A stretch of DNA of 64,000 nucleotides from Paucidesulfovibrio gracilis DSM 16080 (GCF_900167125.1 NZ_FUYC01000008.1:1-64000); one strand, 5' to 3'; shown: positions 27,923-35,671, counted from the stretch's first letter. Notes: generated by a model from the letters alone, not told the origin. Numbers and translations are program-made.

Positions 27923-27963
27923 AAACCCTACCTTCCGCAACATACGGGAGGTAGGGTTTTTTA
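27923..27963 (+). terminator. Intrinsic terminator of hflKC
   Basis: Perfect 10-bp arms AAACCCTACC (27923-27932) and GGTAGGGTTT (27950-27959) end in a T-run. Confidence 0.88.
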
Positions 27964-28053
27964 TGCCCTATAGCTTGCTGTCCTGTATTTTGCCTTCCTG
28001 AACAATGTTCATTCTTCTGGAATAATTACATTTTTGAAAAATCGCAAAACCTA

Positions 28054-28079
28054 TTGACATTTTGACACAGTTGTATAGT
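28054..28079 (+). promoter_or_regulatory. Promoter with repeated TTGACA boxes
   Basis: TTGACA occurs at 28054-28059 and again at 28062-28067. TATAGT lies at 28074-28079, embedded in the inverted repeat TGTA-TAG-TACA. The 14-bp gap from the first TTGACA is short for sigma-70, so repressor binding or an activator may be involved. It drives the structured RNA and possibly the repressor gene behind it. Confidence 0.5.
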
Positions 28080-28085
28080 ACATGG

Positions 28086-28178
28086 ACCAGCATCCCGTGT
28101 GGGTGCTAAAAACGAGGGGATCGGGGTTTTCTCCCGATCAATCAACGAGGGGTGCGGGAGGCAACTCCCGCTTTTTTG
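28086..28178 (+). ncRNA. Predicted structured small RNA or leader RNA
   Basis: About 93 nt with three hairpins in a row: 28089-28107 (AGCATCCC/GGGTGCT, one bulge), 28119-28139 (GATCGGG/CCCGATC) and 28154-28171 (GCGGGAG/CTCCCGC with a GCAA loop) followed by six T residues, a near-ideal terminator. The two linkers between hairpins carry the same motif, ACGAGGGG (28112-28119 and 28145-28152). A promoter lies directly upstream. It could be a free sRNA or an attenuated leader of the repressor gene 190 nt downstream. No known RNA family is recognised. Confidence 0.55.
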
Positions 28179-28368
28179 TCCGAGGCGCGTCTGCCGTTCG
28201 TAGCCATTGCGCCCATGCCTGCACGGGCTGGGTCTGTCTGCTGTTCGAACTCAACCCGCTCTCATTTTTGCCTGCAATGCGCCCGCGGTATTGCGGGTTC
28301 CTTGCGGTGCTTCCGTTCCCCCCACACTCTCGGACACAAAGCCAGGTTAGGAATAAGGAGATTTGTAC

Positions 28369-29091
28369 ATGCCCAAACCCAAAAAGAAATGCGACGAAGC
28401 GTTGGAAAAATGGTTTGAATCCGCGCTTGAGCGCATTAAGAAAGCCACGGGAGCGCGCACCCAGGTGCAGCTGGCCGAGGTTCTCAATGTCCGTCAATCC
28501 AGCATCTCCGACGCCAAGCGTCGCTGTTCCATTCCTGCGGAGTGGTTTCTCAAGCTCTACCGTAGCCATGGACTGAATCCGGATTGGCTCTCGGACGGTT
28601 CCGAGCCGGTCTATCTGAACCCGAGCATGGCCAAGGTCTCCGCGGACCAGATTCTTCGTGAGACGCCGGCTCCCTACGGCAAGCCCCATTCCCGGGGTCG
28701 GGTTGTCCCGGTTTCCTCCACCGGCGGAAAAGATGCCGGTTCGGACACCTGGGAACCGCTGCCCGTCGAGGAATTGTCCATTCCCGAGTCCTACTACCGC
28801 GACGGTCTGCTCGTGGTCCGACAGGACAACCGCAGCATGGAGCCTCTGCTTCTGCGCGGCGGCTTCATCGGCATCGACACCAAGCAGCGTCAGCACCCGG
28901 ACGGCGATCTCTGCGCCGTGCACTTCCCCCACCAGGGGCTGCTCATCCGCCGCGTCTACTTCCGCGACGACCAGTTCGTGCTGCGCGCCGACAACAAGGA
29001 GCATGAAGACATCCATGTTCCCGCCGACCAGATGGACTCCCGCACTGTGGGCCGCGTCATCTGGGTTCTGCAAAACTTTGCGCCGCTCTAA
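28369..29091 (+). CDS. CI-type repressor with HTH and S24-like domain, catalytic Lys replaced
   Basis: A 240-residue regulator. The N-terminal HTH (about 15-75: RTQVQLAEVLNVRQSSISDAKRR) is of the phage CI type. The C-terminal half is the LexA/S24 fold, with Ser156 in QDNRSMEPLL. The position where the general-base Lys is expected reads LLIRRV, with Arg194, so self-cleavage is unlikely. The start at 28369 has AAGGAG at 28355-28360. It lies between a structured leader and a strong terminator, so it is monocistronic. Nothing phage-like is adjacent, which suggests a domesticated regulator. Its target may be its own promoter. Confidence 0.85.
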   Translation: MPKPKKKCDEALEKWFESALERIKKATGARTQVQLAEVLNVRQSSISDAKRRCSIPAEWFLKLYRSHGLNPDWLSDGSEPVYLNPSMAKVSADQILRETPAPYGKPHSRGRVVPVSSTGGKDAGSDTWEPLPVEELSIPESYYRDGLLVVRQDNRSMEPLLLRGGFIGIDTKQRQHPDGDLCAVHFPHQGLLIRRVYFRDDQFVLRADNKEHEDIHVPADQMDSRTVGRVIWVLQNFAPL

Positions 29092-29113
29092 GCCGGTTGC
29101 ATCGCTCTCATCA

Positions 29114-29148
29114 GGCCGGGCAGTCCGCTGTCCGGCCTTTTCTTTTTC
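29114..29148 (+). terminator. Intrinsic terminator after CI-type regulator
   Basis: Arms GGCCGGGCAG (29114-29123) and CTGTCCGGCC (29128-29137) form a stem with one G-T pair, followed by TTTTCTTTTT. Confidence 0.88.
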
Positions 29149-29226
29149 CCGGACTTGACTCCCCGTACGGCGCGGCCTAGTTTCATACCCCCTGTCATAG
29201 AGCCGCAACGCCTGGAGGTTGTTTCC

Positions 29227-30078
29227 ATGTCCAGCCGCCCCTGTTCCGACGCCAAGCCCGTCACCGTTCCCGAAATCCGCGCCGCCAAAGGCGAACGTAA
29301 ACTCTGCATGGTCACGGCCTACGACTACCCCTCCGCCCGCATAGCGGATCAGGCCGGGGTGGACATGATCCTGGTGGGCGATTCCCTGGCCATGGTGGTG
29401 CTCGGCCAGCAGGACACCCTCGGCGTGACCATGGAAGACATGCTCCACCATACCCTGGCAGCCTCCCGGGGCCGTTCCCGCGCCCTGCTCGTGGGGGACA
29501 TGCCTTTTCTCTCCTACCAGGCCGACGTGGCCGAGGCCGTGCGCAATGCCGGGCGATTCCTCGCCCAGGGCCGTGCCAACGCCGTCAAACTTGAGGGCGG
29601 CAAAGCCTATGCCCCGCACGTGGCCGCCATGGTGGGCGCGGGCATCCCCGTGGTAGGGCATGTGGGTCTTACACCCCAATATTTCAATACACTGGGTGGC
29701 TTTAAAACCCAGGGCCGCAGCGCTGCATCGGCGCGGGCCATGCTGGAAGACGCCAAAGCCCTTGAGGAAGCGGGCGCATTCGCCATGGTGCTGGAAGCCG
29801 TTCCCGAGGAAACCGCCGCCCTGATCACCCGGGAGCTGACCATCCCCACCATTGGCATCGGCGCGGGCAATGTCACGGACGGCCAAGTGCTGGTTCTGCA
29901 CGACCTGCTGGGCCTGTTTGACCGCTTTGTGCCGAAATTCGTCAAACAATACGCGCAAATCGGTCCAGCCATGGTGGATGCGCTGCAAAGCTACTGCGAC
30001 GAGGTTCGCTCGGGAGCCTTTCCCGCGCCGGAGCACACCTTCCGCCTGCCTCCTGAGGAACGGGATAAACTCGCATGA
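29227..30078 (+). CDS. panB: 3-methyl-2-oxobutanoate hydroxymethyltransferase
   Basis: PanB transfers a hydroxymethyl group from methylene-THF to ketoisovalerate, the first committed step to pantothenate and CoA. The 283-residue TIM barrel shows MVTAYDYPSARIAD, the metal/substrate loop VGDSLAMVVLGQQDTL, VKLEGG, the GHVGLTPQ motif and a late TIGIGAG. Start 29227 follows GGAGG; the 24-residue longer frame is not family-like. It overlaps the next gene by 4 bp. No panC or panD lies nearby. Confidence 0.96.
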   Translation: MSSRPCSDAKPVTVPEIRAAKGERKLCMVTAYDYPSARIADQAGVDMILVGDSLAMVVLGQQDTLGVTMEDMLHHTLAASRGRSRALLVGDMPFLSYQADVAEAVRNAGRFLAQGRANAVKLEGGKAYAPHVAAMVGAGIPVVGHVGLTPQYFNTLGGFKTQGRSAASARAMLEDAKALEEAGAFAMVLEAVPEETAALITRELTIPTIGIGAGNVTDGQVLVLHDLLGLFDRFVPKFVKQYAQIGPAMVDALQSYCDEVRSGAFPAPEHTFRLPPEERDKLA

Positions 30079-30449
30079 ACCGCCGCTGCATCACGGGTCT
30101 GCCCCTTCTCTTTTGGCGAGCCGTTTGGGTAGGGTACGTCCTCTGGGTGCTCTGCATGGCCCTTGGGCCTGCCTCGGTACAGGCCAGTCTGGAGTTGAAC
30201 GATAAGCTGCTGCATTTTGGCGCATTTCTGGTTATGGTGCTGTCGTTTCCGTTCCGCATCACCTGGCCCGGCCTCTGGATTCCCACAGCCCTTACCGTGG
30301 TTCTGGCAGGCTTCATTGAACTGGCCCAGGATCTCTCGCCCACCTGGGGACGTCATCCGGAATTTCTGGACTTTTTCGCCGGTGTAGCCGGAGGTCTGGC
30401 CGGGCTGGGGCTGCGCCTTTTTCTGCAACACCGCAACACACGACAATAA
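30075..30449 (+). CDS. VanZ-like membrane protein
   Basis: A 124-residue protein with four probable membrane segments. The LNDKLLHFGAFLVMVLSFPF and FIELAQDLSPTWGRHPEFLDFFAGVAGGLAG motifs (E-x-x-Q, R-x-x-x-x-x-D-x-x-x-N/A-x-x-G) match the VanZ family, first known from teicoplanin resistance but widespread and mostly of unknown role. It is translationally coupled to panB. Confidence 0.8.
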   Translation: MNRRCITGLPLLFWRAVWVGYVLWVLCMALGPASVQASLELNDKLLHFGAFLVMVLSFPFRITWPGLWIPTALTVVLAGFIELAQDLSPTWGRHPEFLDFFAGVAGGLAGLGLRLFLQHRNTRQ

Positions 30450-30457
30450 CACCGCCT

Positions 30458-31420
30458 ATGCCTGATCCGACACTGCTTTGGGATGGACTTTTCTGGCCGC
30501 TGCTGCGCTTGACCTTTTTCATCAGCGTAGGCCTGATGGTGGGCAACTTCATTGAGTCCCTGCATTGGACCCGGGGCGTGGCCAAGCTCGCGGAACCTCT
30601 GATCCGCACGGCCCGGCTCAAGGATATTTCCGGGGCAAGCTTTTCCCTGGCCTTTTTTTCCGGCGTGGCCGCCAACACCATGCTGGCCGAAGCCTACGAA
30701 AAAGGGGATCTGACCCGGCGAGAGCTGATTTTTTCCAACCTGTTCAACAGCCTGCCCACCTATTTTCTCCACCTGCCCACAGTGTTCTTCATCACAGCGC
30801 CGTTCATTGCCGAGGCCGCGTTTCACTATGTGGGCCTGACCGCGTTCGCGGCACTGCTGCGCACCGCGTTCATCGTGCTGCTGGGCCGCTTTATGCTGCC
30901 GCCCCTGCCCGAAGGCTGTGTTGTCTGCCTGCTCGACGATGAGCCAAGCAGCGAGAGCAAGTTCCGCAAGGCACTGCGCAAGACCTGGCAGCGGTTCAAA
31001 AAACGGCTGCCCAAAATCATGTACATCACCACGCCCATCTACACGGCCTTCTTCCTGCTCAAGCAGTTGGGCGCCATGGATATGCTGGAAGCATTCATGG
31101 CCGAACACGTTTCCCTGCTTTCCTGGCTGGAACCCCAAGCGCTCGGCATCGTGGCCTTTCATATGGTGGGCGAGTTCACGGCGGGACTTGCCGCGGCAGG
31201 CGCCCTGATTAACGACGGGGGACTCACGGCCCAGCAGATCGTACTGGCCCTGCTGGTGGGTAATGTGCTTTCTTCCCCCATGCGGGCCATGCGCCACCAG
31301 TTCCCCTACTATGCGGGCATCTTCCCTGCGGGCATGGCCCTGCGGCTCATTGTGTTCAACCAGAGCCTGCGCGTGATCAGCGTGGCCTTGGTGGCCACGG
31401 GATATGCCTTGCTTTTCTAA
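30458..31420 (+). CDS. Nucleoside-recognition (Gate) domain membrane protein
   Basis: A 320-residue protein with about eight membrane segments. Two Gate-like halves are seen: residues 30-120 (GASFSLAFFSGVAANTMLAEAYEKGDLTRREL, FNSLPTYFLHLP) and 215-320 (GEFTAGLAAAGALINDGGLTAQQIVLALLVGNVLSSPMRAMRHQFPYY). The family includes SpmA/B and the channel part of FeoB. The substrate is unknown. It is 8 bp after the vanZ-like gene, so probably in the panB operon. It is the last host-like gene before the AT-rich island. Confidence 0.85.
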   Translation: MPDPTLLWDGLFWPLLRLTFFISVGLMVGNFIESLHWTRGVAKLAEPLIRTARLKDISGASFSLAFFSGVAANTMLAEAYEKGDLTRRELIFSNLFNSLPTYFLHLPTVFFITAPFIAEAAFHYVGLTAFAALLRTAFIVLLGRFMLPPLPEGCVVCLLDDEPSSESKFRKALRKTWQRFKKRLPKIMYITTPIYTAFFLLKQLGAMDMLEAFMAEHVSLLSWLEPQALGIVAFHMVGEFTAGLAAAGALINDGGLTAQQIVLALLVGNVLSSPMRAMRHQFPYYAGIFPAGMALRLIVFNQSLRVISVALVATGYALLF

Positions 31421-31962
31421 CATCCCTCAATACCCGGCATTCAACGCGCACCCGCTCGGAATCACTGACCCAGCTTTGCATCCGTTGTAATCGTCTATTT
31501 TTTCACAGAATTTTTCCGCCCAGGCGCATGAAAGACACCCTGACATACTGTGAGTATATCAGGGTGAACCTTCATTGTTATGAAGCGACAGATGTTCACC
31601 CACTGAGATTGTCCAAGATGGGTATACTCTAGATGGGCTTTTCGTTAACGGCATCGCCAAAGCTCAGACCACGGCCATACTCTCCGATGCACAAATGAAA
31701 GAAATCAAGGTGCTAGTTGATGAAAACAACTTCGGCAAAGAAATATGGGATAGACCGCCAAACATCCTACCTTGTACCCAAGGAGGCCACCTGCCGTTCA
31801 TCTCACGCCAGGCTCGACTCGCATCGAAAACAAAATCTAAACACATTCTTATTTACAACAGCCACTGCCATAGTGCGCCGTCAACCGTTTACCCATTGTC
31901 ACAACGCACATCTTTAGATACTACTCAGAAAATTTTATAGCACCAACGTGTCAGGAGTAACA
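31421..31962. other. Island left flank, no confident gene
   Basis: Base composition changes here to AT-rich. Short open frames at 31695-31940 and 31717-31917 have no recognisable product and no ribosome-binding site; they may be decayed coding sequence. Inverted repeats at 31536-31601 are listed separately. Confidence 0.5.
31536..31601. repeat. Overlapping, mutually exclusive inverted repeats
   Basis: Hairpin A pairs CACCCTGA (31536-31543) with TCAGGGTG (31559-31566), extended by ATACT/AGTAT inside. Hairpin B pairs GGGTGAAC (31562-31569) with GTTCACCC (31594-31601) and encloses a third stem, CTTCAT/ATGAAG (31570-31585). A and B share GGGTG and cannot form together. Confidence 0.6.
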
Positions 31963-33474
31963 ATGTCATCGCCCTTCAAAGATCTTGCCAAACAGGTAAA
32001 AAACAAGAAACTGAAAATCCACAATATTTTTTCAGAAGAAAACATCCAACGCCTCTTTGGTCACGAAGCTGCAGAAGATGAAAACACCGACCGATTGAAA
32101 GAATACTATTTTAAGAATGACATCTTTGAACAAGTGAGTGCAGACCTCAAGTTGCGAATTCTTGTTGGACATAAGGGCATTGGGAAATCCGCCCTTTTCA
32201 AGATTGCTGCGGCTGAAGACTTTGACAATGGCATTTTACCAATTGAAATCAAACCGAACGACGTCTCTGGCATAGCCGAGTCAACTGACCGATTCCTTGA
32301 ACTTATTAGAGCTTGGAACGAAGGGATACGCGGAATTATTGCGGACAAGGCCATACGCTATTTCACGGAAGAAAGTTCAAAAAAAATGTCAAATAAAATC
32401 CCTTCAACTGGGAAATTGCTGACGACAATATCAGACACGTTAAAAGGCATTGCAATCGCAGACAAAGCGAAGATGTCTGTATATGAGAATTTTCAACGCA
32501 ATAAAAGAATAAATGTATACATTGACGATCTTGACAGAGGTTGGCAGGGAAAAAATGAGGATATAACAAGAATTTCTGCGCTGCTTAATGCAGTAAGAGA
32601 TATAAGCAATGAGTTAGAAAACGTACATTTTAAAGTATCACTAAGGTCAGATGTATATTATCTTGTCAGAACTTCAGACGAATCAACAGACAAAATCGAA
32701 GGTTCGGTTGTTTGGTATACTTGGCATAACACACAAATTCTTGCCTTGCTCGCAAAAAGGGTTGAGACATTCTATGGTCGAGAAATCGCAGAAGAAGACT
32801 TAATGTCCTTACACCAAAGCAAAATCGCCCAATACTTGAAGCCGATTATGACGCAGACATTCGACGGCGTCGGGAAATGGAATGGAGCACCGATATATAG
32901 AATTCTCATGTCCCTTGTACGAAAACGTCCTCGTGACCTTGTCAAACTGTGTTCTTTGGCTGCAAGACAAGCTCGACTAAATAAACATTCGATTATTCAA
33001 ACAATAGATTTTCAGGGTATTTTTGAAAACTATTCTCTGGAAAGAATACAAGACATTGACAATGAATTCCGATCAGAACTTCCTGATATCCGGCGCTTGT
33101 TATTCGCATTAAAGCCCTCGGTTAAAAAAGCCCGCAAATATTCTGATTCCTACGTATATTCAACAGAGCAAATTGAATCTAAAATCTCAACAGTTGCAGC
33201 AGAATCGCCCTTCTTTTTTTCGAAAAAGCCGGATCGACCTGCAACTGCTAATGACTTGTTGTTTTTCTTATACAAAATCAATTTTTTGACCGCTCGCAGA
33301 GTCAACAAAGACGATGTTACCGTCAGAAAAACTTTTGAGGAAAACAAATATCTTACTGCAAGCTTTGTCGACTTTGGCTTTGGGTGGGAGGTACATCCTG
33401 CATACCGATGGGCACTTGAACCCGATGACGGCACAAGCATTTATCAACGATTAGAATTGATCGATTTCGAATAA
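31963..33474 (+). CDS. P-loop ATPase, Sll1717-like family (candidate defence gene)
   Basis: A 503-residue AT-rich gene amid GC-rich neighbours. Walker A is GHKGIGKS (about 69-76). Walker B is YIDDLDRGW (about 186-194), in which two acidic residues plus DLDR recall the KAP/STAND-like group. The rest is helical, with a long C-terminal half (RKRPRDLVKLCSLAARQ) typical of P-loop ATPases of the Sll1717 (FunZ) family. No nuclease, TIR or other effector domain is visible. Start 31963 has AGGAG upstream. Family members are often found in defence islands; the activity here is untested. Confidence 0.75.
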   Translation: MSSPFKDLAKQVKNKKLKIHNIFSEENIQRLFGHEAAEDENTDRLKEYYFKNDIFEQVSADLKLRILVGHKGIGKSALFKIAAAEDFDNGILPIEIKPNDVSGIAESTDRFLELIRAWNEGIRGIIADKAIRYFTEESSKKMSNKIPSTGKLLTTISDTLKGIAIADKAKMSVYENFQRNKRINVYIDDLDRGWQGKNEDITRISALLNAVRDISNELENVHFKVSLRSDVYYLVRTSDESTDKIEGSVVWYTWHNTQILALLAKRVETFYGREIAEEDLMSLHQSKIAQYLKPIMTQTFDGVGKWNGAPIYRILMSLVRKRPRDLVKLCSLAARQARLNKHSIIQTIDFQGIFENYSLERIQDIDNEFRSELPDIRRLLFALKPSVKKARKYSDSYVYSTEQIESKISTVAAESPFFFSKKPDRPATANDLLFFLYKINFLTARRVNKDDVTVRKTFEENKYLTASFVDFGFGWEVHPAYRWALEPDDGTSIYQRLELIDFE

Positions 33475-33780
33475 AGAGGCGACCCTACCTCCTCCCCTTG
33501 CGTTTGGTCCAAATTTGGACCATTTTGACTGAAATTCGACGTTTCCCGGCATGGTAAACAACGGATTATTTCGTTGATAAAATGTTGAAATATCTGGCTA
33601 ATCAAAACAAATGTGCGGCAGTGATGTGACGGGCAGGTTCGACTCCTGTAGTTTTTCTCGGCCTGTCACACAGATTAGTCACTGATCAGTCGTGAATTTG
33701 GTTGTCCTGCTTTTTTTGAGGAAAAGCGCATGAGCTCTAGCTTCCCTAGTGGCAACAGAAATCTCATTAGGGGCAGAATG
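33475..33780. other. AT-rich intergenic with palindromes and a tRNA T-arm-like element
   Basis: No gene. TGGTCCAAATTTGGACCA (33505-33522) is a perfect 18-bp palindrome followed by TTTT and could terminate the ATPase transcript. A T-arm-like hairpin GCAGG-TTCGACT-CCTGT (33633-33649) sits between arms TGTGACGGGC (33625-33634) and GCCTGTCACA (33661-33670). ACTGATCAGT (33681-33690) is another palindrome. Confidence 0.5.
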
Positions 33781-33817
33781 CAAAAAAGAAAGGCTCGCAG
33801 ATTCAACTACGAGCCTT
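33781..33817 (-). terminator. Intrinsic terminator of small lipoprotein gene
   Basis: Perfect arms AAGGCTCG (33790-33797) and CGAGCCTT (33810-33817). On the minus strand TTTCTTTTTTG follows. Confidence 0.82.
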
Positions 33818-33830
33818 CCCATGAAATTGG

Positions 33831-34190
33831 CTATTGAGTTCGCATTCTCAAAATTGCTTCAAGAGCTTTTCGCTTTCCTTCAGTTTTTGCTTCTTCAACA
33901 TACTGATCAACTTGGATCGGAGCAAAATCCCGCCTTTTGAGATCAAGAGCCATCTGGACAAGCTGATCATTGCAATCCTTGGAACTCGCATCAACTATGA
34001 GCTTGGGATCAATTTTCCCATCATCCAAGTCGAGGCTCTTCTGAACAATGCACTTCGCATAGCTGTGTTTAATCTGCTCAACCTTATCAATCTCATTCTG
34101 ATTCATGGTTGAGATTTGTCGGTACGATCCACCACAAGCGTAAAGGGAGAGCAGCATGAACAAGGAACAAGCGATAGCAAGAATTCGCAT
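33831..34190 (-). CDS. Small lipoprotein of unknown function
   Basis: A 119-residue protein. A signal peptide with lipobox (LSLYACGG, Cys19) marks it as a lipoprotein. The mature part is charged and helical with two further cysteines (AKCIVQK and SKDCNDQ) that could pair. GGAGT lies upstream of the ATG and a terminator follows, so it is a complete single-gene unit. It is AT-rich like the ATPase gene and belongs to the island. No family recognised. Confidence 0.75.
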   Translation of the reverse strand: MRILAIACSLFMLLSLYACGGSYRQISTMNQNEIDKVEQIKHSYAKCIVQKSLDLDDGKIDPKLIVDASSKDCNDQLVQMALDLKRRDFAPIQVDQYVEEAKTEGKRKALEAILRMRTQ

Positions 34191-34695
34191 TATGACTCCA
34201 TATAAATAACAGGGTTAACAACATGATATAACAATTGGTATCTGCTATCAAAATATGAAGAAGCTTTCAATTGTTTAGTCACAAAAACAGCCTCATGTCG
34301 TACCGATGGTATAGCCACCGAGGAGGGGCAGTCGTCCATCATTCAGAAAGGCACTTGAAAAGCGGACGATTTTTGGTCATTCTGGCAATGACGATACAAG
34401 CAGAGGACAGGTAAAATCGTCAATTATCACGAAGCGATAGACTGTCACCAAGTCCCCCATGACGACAGGTTCCTGTACACTTTCGCCAAAAAGAAAAGTC
34501 ACCCTCTGAGGTAATCGGAGGGTGGCTTCAATTTTTAGTAAGATTTTTTTCGTATCGAGTCCCTTGCTTTTGCTACAGCAACTTGCTGCAGCAGAGCGAG
34601 CAGTTGCTGCGGTGACTTGCTGAAAAACAGACTGTAGGACGCTTTTCAAATACTATGTAACCATCCGGAATCAGAGTCGAAACATAGGAAGCCAT
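34191..34695. other. AT-rich intergenic with one terminator-like hairpin
   Basis: No supported gene. A hairpin with 7-bp arms CACCCTC (34500-34506) and GAGGGTG (34518-34524) is followed by GCTTCAATTTTT on the plus strand. A 90-codon minus frame at 34377-34649 has no ribosome-binding site. Confidence 0.45.
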
Positions 34696-34753
34696 CTAGA
34701 AAGCGTGTGTGGCTTCACGGCCACCGGAGGTTCAAATCCTCTCCTCTCCGCCA
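34696..34753 (+). pseudogene. 3' half of a tRNA-Ser gene (integration scar)
   Basis: The sequence contains, in order, an anticodon-loop-like CTAGAAA (34696-34702), the 3' anticodon stem GCGTG, a long variable arm GTGGC-TTCAC-GGCCAC, a T-arm GGAGG-TTCAAAT-CCTCT (34726-34742), the acceptor strand CCTCTCC, discriminator G and CCA (to 34753). The long variable arm and the acceptor sequence fit tRNA-Ser. The matching 5' half (acceptor GGAGAGG, D-arm, 5' anticodon stem) is absent upstream. A 3' half tRNA ending in CCA is what tyrosine-recombinase integration leaves at the far end of an element. Confidence 0.8.
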
Positions 34754-35036
34754 GCACCCCTAGATTTGAAGGGGAGAGATCAAATACACTCCCCGCCACC
34801 TCTAGGCATCCCCTTGCAATCAAACGTACATCAACCGCGTAGATCAAAACCTGACGAAGTGGATTTGGCTGTCGATGGGATCTGCCGACAGCAGTCTGGT
34901 ATACTAGCTGATTCTGTATGAACGGGGCTAAGGTTCCGCGCTTCTTGAGCATTTGACCTGGAATCATTTCCTCGCTGCAAAACCGAACCATTCCCCGGCA
35001 GGATGTGCATATCCGTGCAAGCCTTGAGTCCCAAGC

Positions 35037-35077
35037 GTTTTGCACGCTTGTGCAAAGTGCAAACGCCCTGTTTGCAC
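35037..35077. repeat. Cluster of four TTTGCAC/GTGCAAA heptamers
   Basis: TTTGCAC at 35038-35044, GTGCAAA at 35050-35056, GTGCAAA at 35057-35063 and TTTGCAC at 35071-35077, with GTGCAC close by at 35084. TTGTGCAAA and TTTGCACAA form a perfect 9-bp inverted repeat. The orientations are +, -, -, +, suggesting a multi-site DNA-binding region. Confidence 0.6.
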
Positions 35078-35291
35078 AAAAGGGTGCACGTTGGTTCACA
35101 ACACGCAGGGGAAAAATCTCTATGAAAGCACTCTGTTTTTTGCAACAGTCTGCTTTACATGAATAAATATATTATTGGCACAGGTGATGCTACATTCCAC
35201 GCAGGAAGCACGTCCCGCAGAAAAATAAAAACGGTTGAAGTGGGTGCGGGGCGGAGCATTTCCTGTCCATTACTCCCTCCTTTTTTGGGCA

Positions 35292-35312
35292 GGGGCCGGG
35301 TTCTCCGGCCCC
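35292..35312. repeat. GC-rich hairpin
   Basis: Perfect 8-bp arms GGGGCCGG (35292-35299) and CCGGCCCC (35305-35312) with a 5-nt loop. A second stem (CCCGC/GCGGG, about 35390-35402) follows. No T-run. Confidence 0.45.
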
Positions 35313-35432
35313 TCATATTTCGGGCCCCGCAGCGGGCCGGGTTCGTACCCTCCCGACGCGCGAACCCTGCCAAGCGGCCCCCTCCCTCCCCGCGGCTGCG
35401 GGTCCGGCTCCCCCTCAGGAGCATATGAAAAC

Positions 35433-35470
35433 CCCCTGCTTCCAATAACGGAAGCAGGGGCTCTCATTTT
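35433..35470 (+). terminator. Terminator-like hairpin
   Basis: Perfect 11-bp arms CCCCTGCTTCC (35433-35443) and GGAAGCAGGGG (35450-35460), then CTCTCATTTTT. No gene directly upstream explains it; it may end a non-coding transcript from the island. Confidence 0.6.
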
Positions 35471-35671
35471 TCAACCTGAGAATCCGCAAAGGGCAGGTCG
35501 AATTACAAACCACAAGAACAGGCTCCACCGACCCGAGGAACGACCAACGATACCGGCCCCGCCCGGAAGCGGGTGTAAAAAACAGAAAAAGTTCAATGCT
35601 GAGGGCGTATTTTCCCACGAGCAGTGAACTTTTTCTGACGTCGATGCAGGACGTCGTTCAGGAGCACCCCG

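Larger units (their letters stand above)
34754..35671. other. Non-coding stretch, repeats and terminators
   Basis: No gene is supported in over 900 bp. Open frames here are either translations of the tRNA fragment or low-complexity Pro/Arg frames. Composition moves back to GC-rich at about 35230. Separate entries cover the TTTGCAC cluster and hairpins. Confidence 0.5.

Noticed and set aside
31695-31940. Two overlapping short plus frames at the island's left side
   Set aside because: No ribosome-binding site and no recognisable product; they may be decayed sequence but cannot be supported.
34377-34649. Minus frame containing YRFVIIDDFT, resembling the IS3-type transposase core
   Set aside because: The resemblance covers only about 20 residues, the flanking residues do not fit, and no inverted repeats or second transposase frame are seen.
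31626-34701. TCTAGA at both ends of the island as an attachment core
   Set aside because: Six bases only, also present elsewhere nearby (about 37685 and 37740); chance is enough to explain it.
34671-35099. 142-codon minus frame
   Set aside because: It crosses the tRNA-Ser fragment; the peptide AERRGFEPP is a known artefact of translating tRNA-Ser sequence.
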